From assembly GCA_019419505.1 (NCBI GenBank), contig DXZS01000014.1:42123-106122 (forward strand): DNA of 64,000 nucleotides, read 5' to 3'. The position numbers were made by a program, and so were the translations under genes. Positions 6,639 through 15,236 of this stretch are shown one piece after another. Below the pieces are notes generated by a model. The model was not told the DNA's origin and did not search any database. It worked only from the letters and a program-made list of their open reading frames with translations. Source of the DNA: Collinsella sp. (lineage in GTDB: Bacteria > Actinomycetota > Coriobacteriia > Coriobacteriales > Coriobacteriaceae). Each line of letters starts with the position of its first letter. Position 1 is the first letter of the stretch.

Positions 6639-8475
6639 AACCCTCATGGGAAGCATCCGCGACTATATGAAAGTCACCGTTGCCACGCCGTTGCTCGTGC
6701 TTGGCGAGGTGCTCTGCGAGATGCTGATTCCATTTATCACCGCCAACCTGATCGACGCTATCAAAGACGGCGCCACCGTAGCCGAGATGCTTCCCACCGC
6801 AGGCTTTTTGGTGCTCATCGCGCTGACATCGCTTGCTTTTGGCGCCGCGGCAGGCGTCACCTGCAGCCATGCGAGCTGCGGCTTCGCCAAGAACCTGCGT
6901 CACGACCTGTTCTACAAAATCCAGACGTTCAGCTTTGCCAACATCGATGAGTTCTCGAGCTCCTCGCTCGTCACGCGCCTGACCACCGACATCAACAACG
7001 TGCAGCAGGCCTTTATGATGATCATCCGTATCGCCGTGCGCGCGCCGCTGGTATTGATCTTCGCCTTTACCATGGCATTTATCATGGGCGGCAGCGTTGC
7101 CATGGTCTACCTGGTCATCATTCCGCTGCTGGGCTTTGGGCTGTTCTTTATCATCTTTAAGGTGCGCCCCATCTTCTCGCGCGTGTTCCACAAGTACGAT
7201 GCCCTTAACGAGTCCGTCGAGGAAAACGTCACCGGCATGCGCGTGGTTAAGAGCTACGTACGCGAAGACTTTGAGAAGGAGAAGTTCGCGGCCGCCGCGC
7301 GCGATGTCCAGATGGACTTCACCCGCGCCGAGAAGCTGCTCGCCTTTAACAACCCCATGATGAACATCTGCGTCAACGGCGCGTTTGTCGTCATCATCTA
7401 CCTGGGCTCCAAGCTCATCATCACGAGCCAGGGCACGCTGTTCGACGTGGGCCAGCTCTCCTCGACCTTTACCTATGGTTTCCAGATTCTCATGAGCCTG
7501 ATGCAGCTGTCGATGATCTTTGTCATGGTGACCATGGCCGACGAATCGGCACACCGCATTGCCGAGGTGCTGGCCGCCGAGCCCACGATCGCCGATCCCG
7601 CCGATCCCGTGCTCGAGGTTGCCGACGGTTCCATCGACTTTGACCACGTGAGTTTTAAGTATTCCAAGCATGCGAAGCGCCAGGCGCTCGACGATATCGA
7701 CCTGCACATTACGAGCGGCGAGACCATCGGCATCATCGGCGGCACCGGCTCGGCCAAGTCCACGCTCGTTAACCTCATCGCCCGCCTGTACGACACCACC
7801 GAAGGCGCTGTGCGCGTGGGCGGCGTGGACGTGCGCGACTACGACCTGGACGCGCTGCGTCACCAGGTCGCCATGGTGCTGCAGAAAAACGTGCTGTTTA
7901 GCGGCACCATCGCCGAGAACCTGCGTTGGGGCGACCCGAACGCCACCGACGAGGAAGTCCGCGAGGCAGCGCATCTGGCCTGCGCCGACGAGTTTGTCGA
8001 CGGTTTCCCCAAGGGCTACGACACCTGGATCGAACAGGGCGGCTCCAATGTTTCGGGCGGTCAGAAGCAGCGCCTGTGCATTGCACGCGCCCTGCTGCGT
8101 CGCCCCAAGATCTTGATCCTGGACGACTCCACCAGCGCCGTCGACACCAAGACCGACGCCAAGATTCGCGCAGGGCTGGCAAGCTATCTGCCCAACACGA
8201 CCAAGATCATCATCGCCCAGCGCATCAGCTCCGTGCAGGACGCAGACCGCATCATTGTCATGGAGGGCGGCCGCATCGCACAGATCGGCAACCACGAAGA
8301 GCTGCTCAAGACGAGCGAGATCTACCGCGAGACCTTTACCTCGCAAAACAAGATGTCTGCCGAAGGTACGCAAGACGCCGACGACGTCTCTGGCGACGCG
8401 AACACGGCGGCAGACAACACCGACATGACCGCAACGCAAGCTCAGACCCAGGAAGGAGGCGAGGCCCATGAGTAA
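6631..8475 (+). CDS. ABC exporter, fused permease/ATPase, degenerate-site subunit (pair 1)
   Basis: A 614-residue half-transporter: six membrane helices in about residues 15-310, then the nucleotide-binding domain. Motifs are Walker A GGTGSAKST (alanine in place of the last glycine), Q-loop, signature VSGGQKQR and Walker B ILILDDSTSAVD. The catalytic glutamate after Walker B is aspartate, as in the non-hydrolytic site of heterodimeric exporters of the BmrCD/TM287-288 type. The C-terminus has an acidic, alanine-rich 40-residue tail. It overlaps its partner gene by 8 bases and presumably forms an obligate heterodimer exporting drugs or lipophilic compounds. The substrate is unknown. Confidence 0.93.
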   Translation: MIKTLMGSIRDYMKVTVATPLLVLGEVLCEMLIPFITANLIDAIKDGATVAEMLPTAGFLVLIALTSLAFGAAAGVTCSHASCGFAKNLRHDLFYKIQTFSFANIDEFSSSSLVTRLTTDINNVQQAFMMIIRIAVRAPLVLIFAFTMAFIMGGSVAMVYLVIIPLLGFGLFFIIFKVRPIFSRVFHKYDALNESVEENVTGMRVVKSYVREDFEKEKFAAAARDVQMDFTRAEKLLAFNNPMMNICVNGAFVVIIYLGSKLIITSQGTLFDVGQLSSTFTYGFQILMSLMQLSMIFVMVTMADESAHRIAEVLAAEPTIADPADPVLEVADGSIDFDHVSFKYSKHAKRQALDDIDLHITSGETIGIIGGTGSAKSTLVNLIARLYDTTEGAVRVGGVDVRDYDLDALRHQVAMVLQKNVLFSGTIAENLRWGDPNATDEEVREAAHLACADEFVDGFPKGYDTWIEQGGSNVSGGQKQRLCIARALLRRPKILILDDSTSAVDTKTDAKIRAGLASYLPNTTKIIIAQRISSVQDADRIIVMEGGRIAQIGNHEELLKTSEIYRETFTSQNKMSAEGTQDADDVSGDANTAADNTDMTATQAQTQEGGEAHE

Positions 8476-10387
8476 GGCAACGACCGCCGAGCGCGCGCTC
8501 AACCGCAAGGGCGGCACCATGTCGCGCCTCATCAAGACGCTCTTTGGCTTCTATCCCGTGCTTTTGCCCCTCGTCGTCGCCGGCGTGGTGCTCTGCGCCA
8601 TCATCAACTCCATCGGCGCGACCTTCCTGCAGAGCGCCCTGCAAATTATTGGCGAATCGTGGCAGTCGGGCGATTGGGAAGCCGCGCAGCCCAAGATCGC
8701 ACAGCTCGTGACCACCCTCGCCTGCATCTACGGCGTCGGCGTCCTGTCCTCGCTCTTCTGGAACCGCGCCATGGCTATCGTCACGCAGGGCTCGCTGGAG
8801 AAGCTGCGCGAGATGATGTTCAACCGCATGCAGGACCTGCCGATCCGCTACTTCGACACGCACCAGCGCGGCGATATCATGAGCCACTACACCAACGACA
8901 TCGACACGCTGCGTCAGATGATCAGCCAGTCGCTGCCCAACCTGCTCATGACGATCATCATCATCGTCACGGTGTTCTTTATCATGCTGTACTACAGCGT
9001 GTGGATGTGCTTGGTCATCATCGCCGGCGTCGCCTTTATGACCTTTATGACCAAGCTGCTCGGCTCCAACTCCGCGCGTTTCTTCATCGCGCAGCAGACC
9101 GAACTCGGCGTGGTCGAGGGCCATATCGAGGAAGTCATGAACGGCCAGAAGGTCGTCAAGGCATTCTGCCACGAGTCTGCCGCCGAGGCCGATTTTGACG
9201 AGCGCAACGAAAAGCTCTTCGAAGTCTCCCAGAAGGCCAACATGTACGCCAACATCCTCATGCCCATCCTTATGAACCTGGGCAACTTGCTCTACGTGCT
9301 GGTGGCCCTTGCCGGCGGCATTTTCCTGGCGCTGGGCGTGCCCAACCTGAGTATCTCGGGCATGGCGCTGTCCATCGCCGTCGTGGTACCGTTCCTCAAC
9401 ATGACCAAGCAGTTCTGCGGACAGATCGGCCAGATCTCGCAGCAGATCAACGCCGTGGTCATGGGCCTCGCCGGCGCCGACCGCATCTTTGAGCTCATCG
9501 ACGAGAAGCCCGAGGCCGACGAAGGCTATGTGACGCTCGTCAACGCGCAGGTGAACCCCGATACCTGGCAGCTCGAGGAGGCCGACCACCACACCGGCAT
9601 GTGGGCATGGAAACATCCGCACCGCGCAACCGGCGAGATCGAGTACGTACCGCTGCGCGGCGACCTGGTCATGGACAACGTCGACTTTGGCTACACGCCC
9701 GACCACGAGGTGCTGCACGGCGTGTCCGTGTTTGCCAAGCCGGGCCAGAAGGTCGCGTTTGTCGGCGCCACCGGTGCCGGTAAGACGACCATCACCAACC
9801 TCATCAACCGCTTCTACGACATTGCCGACGGCAAGATCCGCTACGACGGCATCAACGTCAACAAGATTCGCAAGGCAGATCTGCGCCGTTCGCTGGGCGT
9901 GGTGCTGCAGGACGTGAACCTGTTCACCGGCACCGTGATGGACAACATCCGCTACGGCAACCTGAGCGCCACCGACGAGGAGTGCATCGCGGCGGCAAAG
10001 CTCGCCGGCGCCGACGACTTTATCACCCGCCTGCCCGACGGCTACGACACCATGCTTACCGGCAACGGCGCCCAGCTGTCGCAAGGCCAGCGCCAGCTGA
10101 TTTCGATCGCCCGCGCTGCCGTCGCCGATCCGCCGGCAATGATTCTGGACGAGGCCACGTCGAGCATCGACACCCGCACCGAGGCCATCGTGCAGGAGGG
10201 CATGGACAAGCTCATGGAGGGCCGCACGACATTTGTCATCGCGCACCGCTTGTCCACCGTGCGCAACTCCGACGCGATCATCTGTCTGGACCACGGCCGC
10301 ATCATCGAGCGCGGCAACCACGACGAGCTGATCGCCAAGCGCGGATATTACTATCAGCTCTATACCGGAGCGTTTGAGCTGGAGTAG
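8468..10387 (+). CDS. ABC exporter, fused permease/ATPase, catalytic subunit (pair 1)
   Basis: A 639-residue partner of the preceding gene: six membrane helices (about residues 25-320), a linker with an extra segment of about 45 residues (near 355-400, containing HHTGMWAWKH), then the ATPase domain. It has canonical Walker A GATGAGKTT, signature LSQGQRQL, Walker B MILDEATSSID with the catalytic glutamate, and the switch histidine in IAHRLSTV. Together the two subunits give one competent and one degenerate ATP site. An alternative start at the internal ATG (residue 18) is possible, but the first ATG overlaps the upstream gene in the usual coupled manner. Confidence 0.93.
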   Translation: MSKATTAERALNRKGGTMSRLIKTLFGFYPVLLPLVVAGVVLCAIINSIGATFLQSALQIIGESWQSGDWEAAQPKIAQLVTTLACIYGVGVLSSLFWNRAMAIVTQGSLEKLREMMFNRMQDLPIRYFDTHQRGDIMSHYTNDIDTLRQMISQSLPNLLMTIIIIVTVFFIMLYYSVWMCLVIIAGVAFMTFMTKLLGSNSARFFIAQQTELGVVEGHIEEVMNGQKVVKAFCHESAAEADFDERNEKLFEVSQKANMYANILMPILMNLGNLLYVLVALAGGIFLALGVPNLSISGMALSIAVVVPFLNMTKQFCGQIGQISQQINAVVMGLAGADRIFELIDEKPEADEGYVTLVNAQVNPDTWQLEEADHHTGMWAWKHPHRATGEIEYVPLRGDLVMDNVDFGYTPDHEVLHGVSVFAKPGQKVAFVGATGAGKTTITNLINRFYDIADGKIRYDGINVNKIRKADLRRSLGVVLQDVNLFTGTVMDNIRYGNLSATDEECIAAAKLAGADDFITRLPDGYDTMLTGNGAQLSQGQRQLISIARAAVADPPAMILDEATSSIDTRTEAIVQEGMDKLMEGRTTFVIAHRLSTVRNSDAIICLDHGRIIERGNHDELIAKRGYYYQLYTGAFELE

Positions 10388-10417
10388 CTCAAAACAGCCC
10401 CTACGCTCCCAACGGAC

Positions 10418-10513
10418 CTCCCCGAGGGAGACGGGGTGTTTACTCCGTGCTCAAACATTCTCGCTTTGCTGCGAAACTGCGCGCGGAGCAAACACCCCGT
10501 CTCCCTCGGGGAG
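10418..10513. repeat. Long foldback element after ABC pair 1
   Basis: Arms 10418-10446 and 10484-10513 pair almost perfectly over about 29 bp (CTCCCCGAGGGAGACGGGG and its complement). The loop is about 37 bases and includes GCTGCGAAACTG. It resembles the long hairpins at 17663-17734, 44956-45062 and 48987-49107 in architecture, though the arm sequence is its own. Confidence 0.7.
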
Positions 10514-10556
10514 CTCCTACGCACACAGTCTTTTCTCGCAGCCTGAAAAGAAGTGG

Positions 10557-10590
10557 TGAGGCCCTGGCCGTTTGGCCAGGGCCTCATTTT
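10557..10590. terminator. Bidirectional rho-independent terminator
   Basis: TGAGGCCCTGGCC and GGCCAGGGCCTCA pair around GTTT, followed by TTTT. It lies between convergent genes (ABC pair 1 and the LysR gene) and can serve both. Confidence 0.85.
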
Positions 10591-10623
10591 GTAAGGAGTC
10601 ATAAAGGGCCCGCCCCAAATTAG

Positions 10624-11502
10624 CTACTTAAGAAGCTGAGCCATTGCGTTGACGAATTCTTGGACTTGGAGGGTGGGCTCGAGCGGGTAGTGCAGAAAGA
10701 CCGGCACCTCGCGGCCGCACAGGAACGGTACGCCCACAAAGGCCGGGTGCACGCCCGACCATGCGCCGCAGGTGAGCACCGCGTCGCCTTTTTCCTCGGC
10801 TTCGTTAAAGAGCGCAAAGTCGAAGCTATCCACATCGATCACGTCCACGCCACCGTCGGCCAAAAGATCGATACGCAGGCTGTCCATGGCGTCGTTGCCG
10901 TGGCGAAGCACGCGAAGGCGCATGCCCTCCAGGTCGGCGACCGTGATGCGCGTCTTGCGCGCAAGCGGGCTCGTGCGCGGCAGATCGATATAAAACGGTA
11001 CGTTGACGATAAGGAGCTTTTGGCAGGCGTCGCCCCAGCGCGGGGTCGAAAAACTCGACTGCACCACATCCACTTCGCGACCAAGACTGCGCATGACGGC
11101 CTCGCGCTCATCGTAGAGGTCACTCACCGGCACAATCTCAAAGCGCAGCGACGGCTCCAACTCGTGCACACTCGGCCACATCGACAGCGTCTGGCGCCCC
11201 GGGCACATCATCGACACGCCCAGGCGCACGGCGCCGCCATCGCCCGCCGCGCGTCGGGCGCGGCGCAACGCATCCTCGGACTGGCGCATGATCGAGCGCG
11301 CATCGTCCACCAGCAGTGCACCCGCCGGCGTCACCTTGACGCCCGAGTGTGAGCGCTCGAACAACGTGATGCCAAACTCGGCCTCGAATCCCGACACCTG
11401 CTTGACGAGCGCCGGGGTCGACACGCGCAATTTTGCCGCGGCGCGCGAGAAGCTTCCCAGCTCCGCGGCGGCCGTTATGGCCTCGAGTCGTCGATCGTAC
11501 AC
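10624..11502 (-). CDS. LysR family transcriptional regulator
   Basis: A 292-residue LysR-type protein. The N-terminal winged helix (residues 1-60) includes LGSFSRAAAKLRVSTPALVKQVSGFEAEFGITLFERSHSGVKVTPAG; the rest is the periplasmic-binding-like effector domain. It begins at a GTG with GGGAG six bases upstream. It is divergent from an SDR-MFS-Gfo/Idh gene set and very probably controls it. A LysR-like dyad, TAAACCACAGGTTTA, lies in the shared intergenic region. The effector is unknown, but is probably the sugar acid or polyol handled by the neighbouring genes. Confidence 0.92.
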   Translation of the reverse strand: MYDRRLEAITAAAELGSFSRAAAKLRVSTPALVKQVSGFEAEFGITLFERSHSGVKVTPAGALLVDDARSIMRQSEDALRRARRAAGDGGAVRLGVSMMCPGRQTLSMWPSVHELEPSLRFEIVPVSDLYDEREAVMRSLGREVDVVQSSFSTPRWGDACQKLLIVNVPFYIDLPRTSPLARKTRITVADLEGMRLRVLRHGNDAMDSLRIDLLADGGVDVIDVDSFDFALFNEAEEKGDAVLTCGAWSGVHPAFVGVPFLCGREVPVFLHYPLEPTLQVQEFVNAMAQLLK

Positions 11503-11600
11503 ATCAATCTCCCGTTTCCAGACATATGGCCATGCGTTGCCAAAGGGGGTTGTTTTGGCAGGTCACACACTCAATTAAGAACAAATCGTCTCGTAAGCTA

Positions 11601-11615
11601 TAAACCACAGGTTTA
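11601..11615. promoter_or_regulatory. LysR-type dyad between lysR and SDR genes
   Basis: TAAACC-ACA-GGTTTA is a perfect interrupted palindrome of 15 bp in the 233-bp divergent region, 98 bp downstream of the lysR start and 121 bp upstream of the SDR start. It fits the general shape of a LysR box. No other site in this gap was assigned. Confidence 0.5.
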
Positions 11616-11735
11616 CGCCATTCTAACAAATATGCAATTCACCTGCGCAAATTCAAAGCATACGATAACCAGCGAAAACCACGTGGGTCGGTTAATGGGA
11701 GCGGCCCACAGGGAGGTACAAGAAGGGAAGTTCCT

Positions 11736-12617
11736 ATGAGCAACTGGCTTAAGCTCGAGGGCGATGTCTGCGCTGTGACCGGCGCGCTCGGCGGCATGGG
11801 CGTCGAGATCTGCCGCGAGTTCGCCCGCAACGGCGCCAACGTCGTCCTGCTCGACCTGGATGAGGAGAAGGTCAAGGCCGCAGCCGCCGACCTCGCCGCC
11901 GAGTTTGGCATCCACGCCGAGGGCTACAAGATGAACGCCACCGACGAGGCCGAGGTTCAGGCCGCCGTCGATGCCACCATCGCCGACTTCGGCCGCGTCG
12001 ACGTCCTCGTCAACACCGCCGGCATCCTGCGCTTCGCAGCCATGGAAGACCTGCCGCTGAGTGACTGGAACGAGGTCATCAACGTCAACCTCACCGGCTA
12101 CTTCATCACCTCGCAGCGCTTTGGTCGCGAGATGATCAAGGCCGGCCAGGGTCGCCTGGTTCATATCTCCACCGTCGCCAGCCACTCCCCCGAGACATTC
12201 TCGGGTGTGTACAGCTCCACTAAGGCCGGCGTCAACATGATGTCCAAGATGCTGGCCGCCGAGTGGGGCCCCTACGGCGTGCGCTCCAACTGCGTCGAGC
12301 CCTGCTTTGTCAAGACCCCCATGTCGGCGAGCTTTTACGCTGACCCCGAAGTCGAGAAGAGCCGCAGCCGCCTTATCGCCACGCGCCGCATCGGCGAGGT
12401 CAGCGATATCGCCAACGCCGTCATGTTCCTGGCGTCCAAGCGCTCGGACTTTACCACCGGCGACGCCATCAAGGTCGACGGCGGCTTCTCCAATATGATG
12501 GGCGACCTCACCGCCAAGCCCGGCGGCCGCCGAGCCTTTGCCGACAACTACCTCAAGAACAAGGGTGTCGAGCTTTGGTCTGACGAGTCCGGCGTCGCCA
12601 AGCCGACTGACCAGTAA
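11736..12617 (+). CDS. Short-chain dehydrogenase/reductase (SDR)
   Basis: A 293-residue NAD(P)-dependent oxidoreductase. The cofactor loop is TGALGGMG, an N-T-A-G motif replaces the usual NNAG, and the catalytic triad is Ser in ISTVAS plus YSSTK (Tyr/Lys). Acidic residues after beta-strand 2 (LLDLDEE) favour NAD over NADP. The C-terminus extends about 35 residues beyond a typical 250-residue SDR. It is the first gene of a plus-strand set with an MFS carrier and a Gfo/Idh dehydrogenase, suggesting stepwise oxidation of an imported polyol, inositol-like compound or sugar acid. The substrate is not determined. Confidence 0.9.
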   Translation: MSNWLKLEGDVCAVTGALGGMGVEICREFARNGANVVLLDLDEEKVKAAAADLAAEFGIHAEGYKMNATDEAEVQAAVDATIADFGRVDVLVNTAGILRFAAMEDLPLSDWNEVINVNLTGYFITSQRFGREMIKAGQGRLVHISTVASHSPETFSGVYSSTKAGVNMMSKMLAAEWGPYGVRSNCVEPCFVKTPMSASFYADPEVEKSRSRLIATRRIGEVSDIANAVMFLASKRSDFTTGDAIKVDGGFSNMMGDLTAKPGGRRAFADNYLKNKGVELWSDESGVAKPTDQ

Positions 12618-12683
12618 ACCAACCCGACAGGGAGGCCCCGCGGACGTGTCCGCCCCTCCCCCGCATCGATTAGAAAGAGTCCA

Positions 12684-13940
12684 ATGGCTTCCACCAACTC
12701 CAACAAGGGTCGCACCGTCGTGCTTTCCGCCGCGTGCGTCACCATGTTCTTCATCAGTTCCATCGCGCTGTATTCCGTTGTGAGCAAGAACCTGCTCGCC
12801 GTCTATCCCGAGTGGTCCAGCGCTCTTACCTGGGCTTTCCCGGTCTTTCAGACCATCATGGCCGTGACGGGTATCTTCGCCGGTCGCATCTCCGATAAGA
12901 TCGGCCCCCGCAACGTCGTGATCGCCGCCGCCGTGTGCTACGGCCTGGGCTGGTTCATGTCCGGCACCGTCACCGAGCCTTGGCAGTTCTACCTGTGGTT
13001 CTCGCTCGTCGCCGCTGTCGGCAACGGCCTGGGCTACAACCCGGCACTCACCACGGGTCAGAAGTGGTTTATCGACAAGAAGGGCCTCGCCTCCGGCATT
13101 ACGCTCGCTGCTTCGACCGCCGGCCCCGCCGTGCTGTCCCCGGTGCTCGCCTCGCTGCTCATCCCGAGCCTGGGCATCTTTGGCGCCCTCAAGGCACTCG
13201 GCGTCATCTTCTTTGTGACGATCGCCGCCTCCGCCCTGTTCCTGAAGGCCCCCGAGGCCGGCTGGCTGCCCGAGGGCTTCGAGGCCCCCAAGGGCGGCGC
13301 ACATGCCGGCACCTTCGGCGACCTCACCCCGGGCGAGATGGTCAAGACCCCGCGCTTCTGGGTCCTCATCGTCACCTTCGCCTTTGCCGCCACCGCGGGT
13401 ACCCTGCTCGTGGGCAAGGTTGCCTCCATCGCCGCCGTCCAGCTCTTCGCCGACCCCACGAGCGCCGCAGCCGTCGCCCTCGGCGGTGTGGTGGTCTCCG
13501 TCAACACCTGCGCCAACCTGGTTGGCCGCCTGTCCTTTGGTCAGATCATCGACAAGCTCGGCGCCTATAAGTCGCTGCTCATCAGCCTTGTCGTCACCAT
13601 CGTCGCCCTCGTCATCATGTCGATGAGCTTTACGCAGAGCATGTTCTTTGTGGCGCTCGCCCTGCTCGGCTTTAGCTTTGGCGCCCTGCTCGTCATCTAC
13701 CCGCCGCTCACCGGTGGCGCCTTTGGCACCAGCAACATCGGCGTCAACTACGGCATCATGTTCTTGGGCTACGCCGCTTCTACTTGGATCAGCCAGCCCA
13801 TTACCGCCGTGCTGTATCACGCCGAGGCCGGCAGCGCCGCCTACCAGCAGTCCTTCTACGGCGCCATCGTGATCGCCGCCATCGCCGTCGTGCTCACCGT
13901 CTACATGATGGTCTCCGACAGCAAGAAGAAGTCCGCCTAG
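12684..13940 (+). CDS. MFS transporter, OFA (oxalate/formate antiporter-like) family
   Basis: A 418-residue membrane protein with 12 predicted helices in two groups of six and a central cytoplasmic loop (near residues 190-225, PEGFEAPKGGAHAG). The loop between helices 2 and 3 has the MFS signature GRISDKIGPRN, repeated in the second half as GRLSFGQIIDKLG. The GLGYNPALTTGQKWFIDKKGLASG segment is characteristic of the OFA family, which carries small organic anions. It lies between an SDR and a Gfo/Idh gene, so it is the likely importer of their substrate. The substrate is inferred to be a monocarboxylate or sugar acid. Confidence 0.9.
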   Translation: MASTNSNKGRTVVLSAACVTMFFISSIALYSVVSKNLLAVYPEWSSALTWAFPVFQTIMAVTGIFAGRISDKIGPRNVVIAAAVCYGLGWFMSGTVTEPWQFYLWFSLVAAVGNGLGYNPALTTGQKWFIDKKGLASGITLAASTAGPAVLSPVLASLLIPSLGIFGALKALGVIFFVTIAASALFLKAPEAGWLPEGFEAPKGGAHAGTFGDLTPGEMVKTPRFWVLIVTFAFAATAGTLLVGKVASIAAVQLFADPTSAAAVALGGVVVSVNTCANLVGRLSFGQIIDKLGAYKSLLISLVVTIVALVIMSMSFTQSMFFVALALLGFSFGALLVIYPPLTGGAFGTSNIGVNYGIMFLGYAASTWISQPITAVLYHAEAGSAAYQQSFYGAIVIAAIAVVLTVYMMVSDSKKKSA

Positions 13941-13948
13941 TTTTACCG

Positions 13949-13980
13949 ATGCGACAAAGGGACAGACCCTTTGTCGCATT
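13949..13980. repeat. TGACAAAGGG-type palindrome (GCGACAAAGGG variant)
   Basis: ATGCGACAAAGGG and CCCTTTGTCGCAT form a perfect 13-bp stem with a 4-base loop, directly after the MFS stop. The C/G change from the usual TGAC/GTCA occurs in both arms, so pairing is preserved. Confidence 0.7.
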
Positions 13981-14009
13981 CCACCGGTCACCAGTATTAA
14001 GGAGTCGAA

Positions 14010-15050
14010 ATGTCTGAGCTCAACCCCGTCCGCATCGCCGTCATCGGCGCCGGCGCCATGGGCCGCAACCACATCCGCTTTGTCACCGAGGAGCCCGAGG
14101 CCGAGCTCGTCGCCATCGCCGACGCCTTTGAGGGCGCCCGCGCCACGGCCGAGGCCGCCGGCGTGCCGTTCTTCACCGATCCCGCCCAGATGATGGACGA
14201 GATCAAGCCCGAGGCCGTCATCATCGCCACCCCCAACGACCTGCACCTGGGCGTTGCCCGCGAGGCCATCAAGCGCAACATCGTGCCGTTGGTCGAAAAA
14301 CCGATCTCCAACGATCTCGAGGATGCCCAGGCCTTCGCCGCCGAGGCCGAGACCGCCGGCGTGCCCGTGCTCGTGGGTCAGCACCGTCGCCACAACCCCT
14401 TCGTCAACAAGGCCAAGGAGATCATCGAGTCTGGCGAGCTGGGCAAGCTCACCGTGTCGAGCTTCCACTACATGATCTACAAGAACGACGAGTACTTCGA
14501 TGTCGAGTGGCGCCGCAAAAAGGGTGCCGGCCCGATCCTGGTCAACCTGGTTCACGACGTCGACCTGCTCCGCTACCTGCTGGGCGAGCCCGTCGCCGTC
14601 CAGGGCATGCAGTCCAGCGCCGCCCGCGGCTTTGAGACCGAGGACTCCGCCGTGGTCAACGTTCGCTTTGCCGACGGAGCGCTCGCGAGCATGACCATCT
14701 CCGACGCCACCGCCAGCCCCTGGAACTGGGAGGCGACCGCCCGCGAGGATCCGCAGTACCGCCCCTTCGACGCCGACGCCTACTTCATCGGCGGCACAAA
14801 GGGCGCCCTGTCGCTGCCCCGCCTGCACCAGTTCTCTTACGACGGCGCCTCCAACTGGCACAAGCCGCTGCAGATGGAGATTCCGGCCGTGGACCCGGCA
14901 CTGCCGCACAAGATGCAGCTCAAGCACTTTGTGAAGGTTGTCCGTCGCGAGGTCGAGCCCGTCGTGACCCCCGCCGATAACGTCAAGACGCTCACGCTGC
15001 TTAACGCCATCAAGGAGGCCGCCGAGACCGGTCAGCTCGTCGAGCTGTAA
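14010..15050 (+). CDS. Gfo/Idh/MocA family oxidoreductase
   Basis: A 346-residue NAD(P)-dependent dehydrogenase. The Rossmann loop is GAGAMGRNH (residues 11-19), the family's EKP motif appears as VEKPIS near residue 97, and the catalytic-region histidine lies in NLVHDVDLLRYLLG (about residue 175). The C-terminal beta-sheet domain supports oligomerisation. Relatives oxidise myo-inositol, glucose, or related sugars and sugar acids. It has a good GGAG ribosome site and follows the MFS gene by 69 bases, interrupted by a palindrome. Together with the SDR it may form a two-step catabolic pathway under the divergent LysR protein. Confidence 0.92.
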   Translation: MSELNPVRIAVIGAGAMGRNHIRFVTEEPEAELVAIADAFEGARATAEAAGVPFFTDPAQMMDEIKPEAVIIATPNDLHLGVAREAIKRNIVPLVEKPISNDLEDAQAFAAEAETAGVPVLVGQHRRHNPFVNKAKEIIESGELGKLTVSSFHYMIYKNDEYFDVEWRRKKGAGPILVNLVHDVDLLRYLLGEPVAVQGMQSSAARGFETEDSAVVNVRFADGALASMTISDATASPWNWEATAREDPQYRPFDADAYFIGGTKGALSLPRLHQFSYDGASNWHKPLQMEIPAVDPALPHKMQLKHFVKVVRREVEPVVTPADNVKTLTLLNAIKEAAETGQLVEL

Positions 15051-15123
15051 TGCCTTAAGAGCGGCCGCGGCAGAAACCCCATGCCGAGTCCCTCGGTCCG
15101 CCACCAACAAGCCCCTCTTCTTT

Positions 15124-15162
15124 GCCCCGCGAGCAGCCTCCTGCCCGCGGGGCTTTTCTTTG
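15124..15162 (+). terminator. Rho-independent terminator after the Gfo/Idh gene
   Basis: GCCCCGCG and CGCGGGGC pair across a loop and are followed by TTTTCTTTG. It ends the SDR-MFS-Gfo/Idh set and insulates tex. Confidence 0.85.
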
Positions 15163-15236
15163 CAGCCGCGGCGCGCGGGCGGGTGGTAGACTGGGTGGCT
15201 CATGCACCTGTAACGTACTCACAGACAGGAATTCCC

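Noticed and set aside
6562..10321. Two open frames of about 660 codons antisense to ABC pair 1
   Set aside because: Same cause: antisense of well-supported transporter genes, with no ribosome sites or recognisable domains.
11613..15203. A 1196-codon open frame on the minus strand
   Set aside because: It lies opposite the SDR, MFS and Gfo/Idh genes, which have clear family motifs. Its low-complexity Gly/Asp/His-rich protein is the usual antisense product of GC-rich third codon positions.
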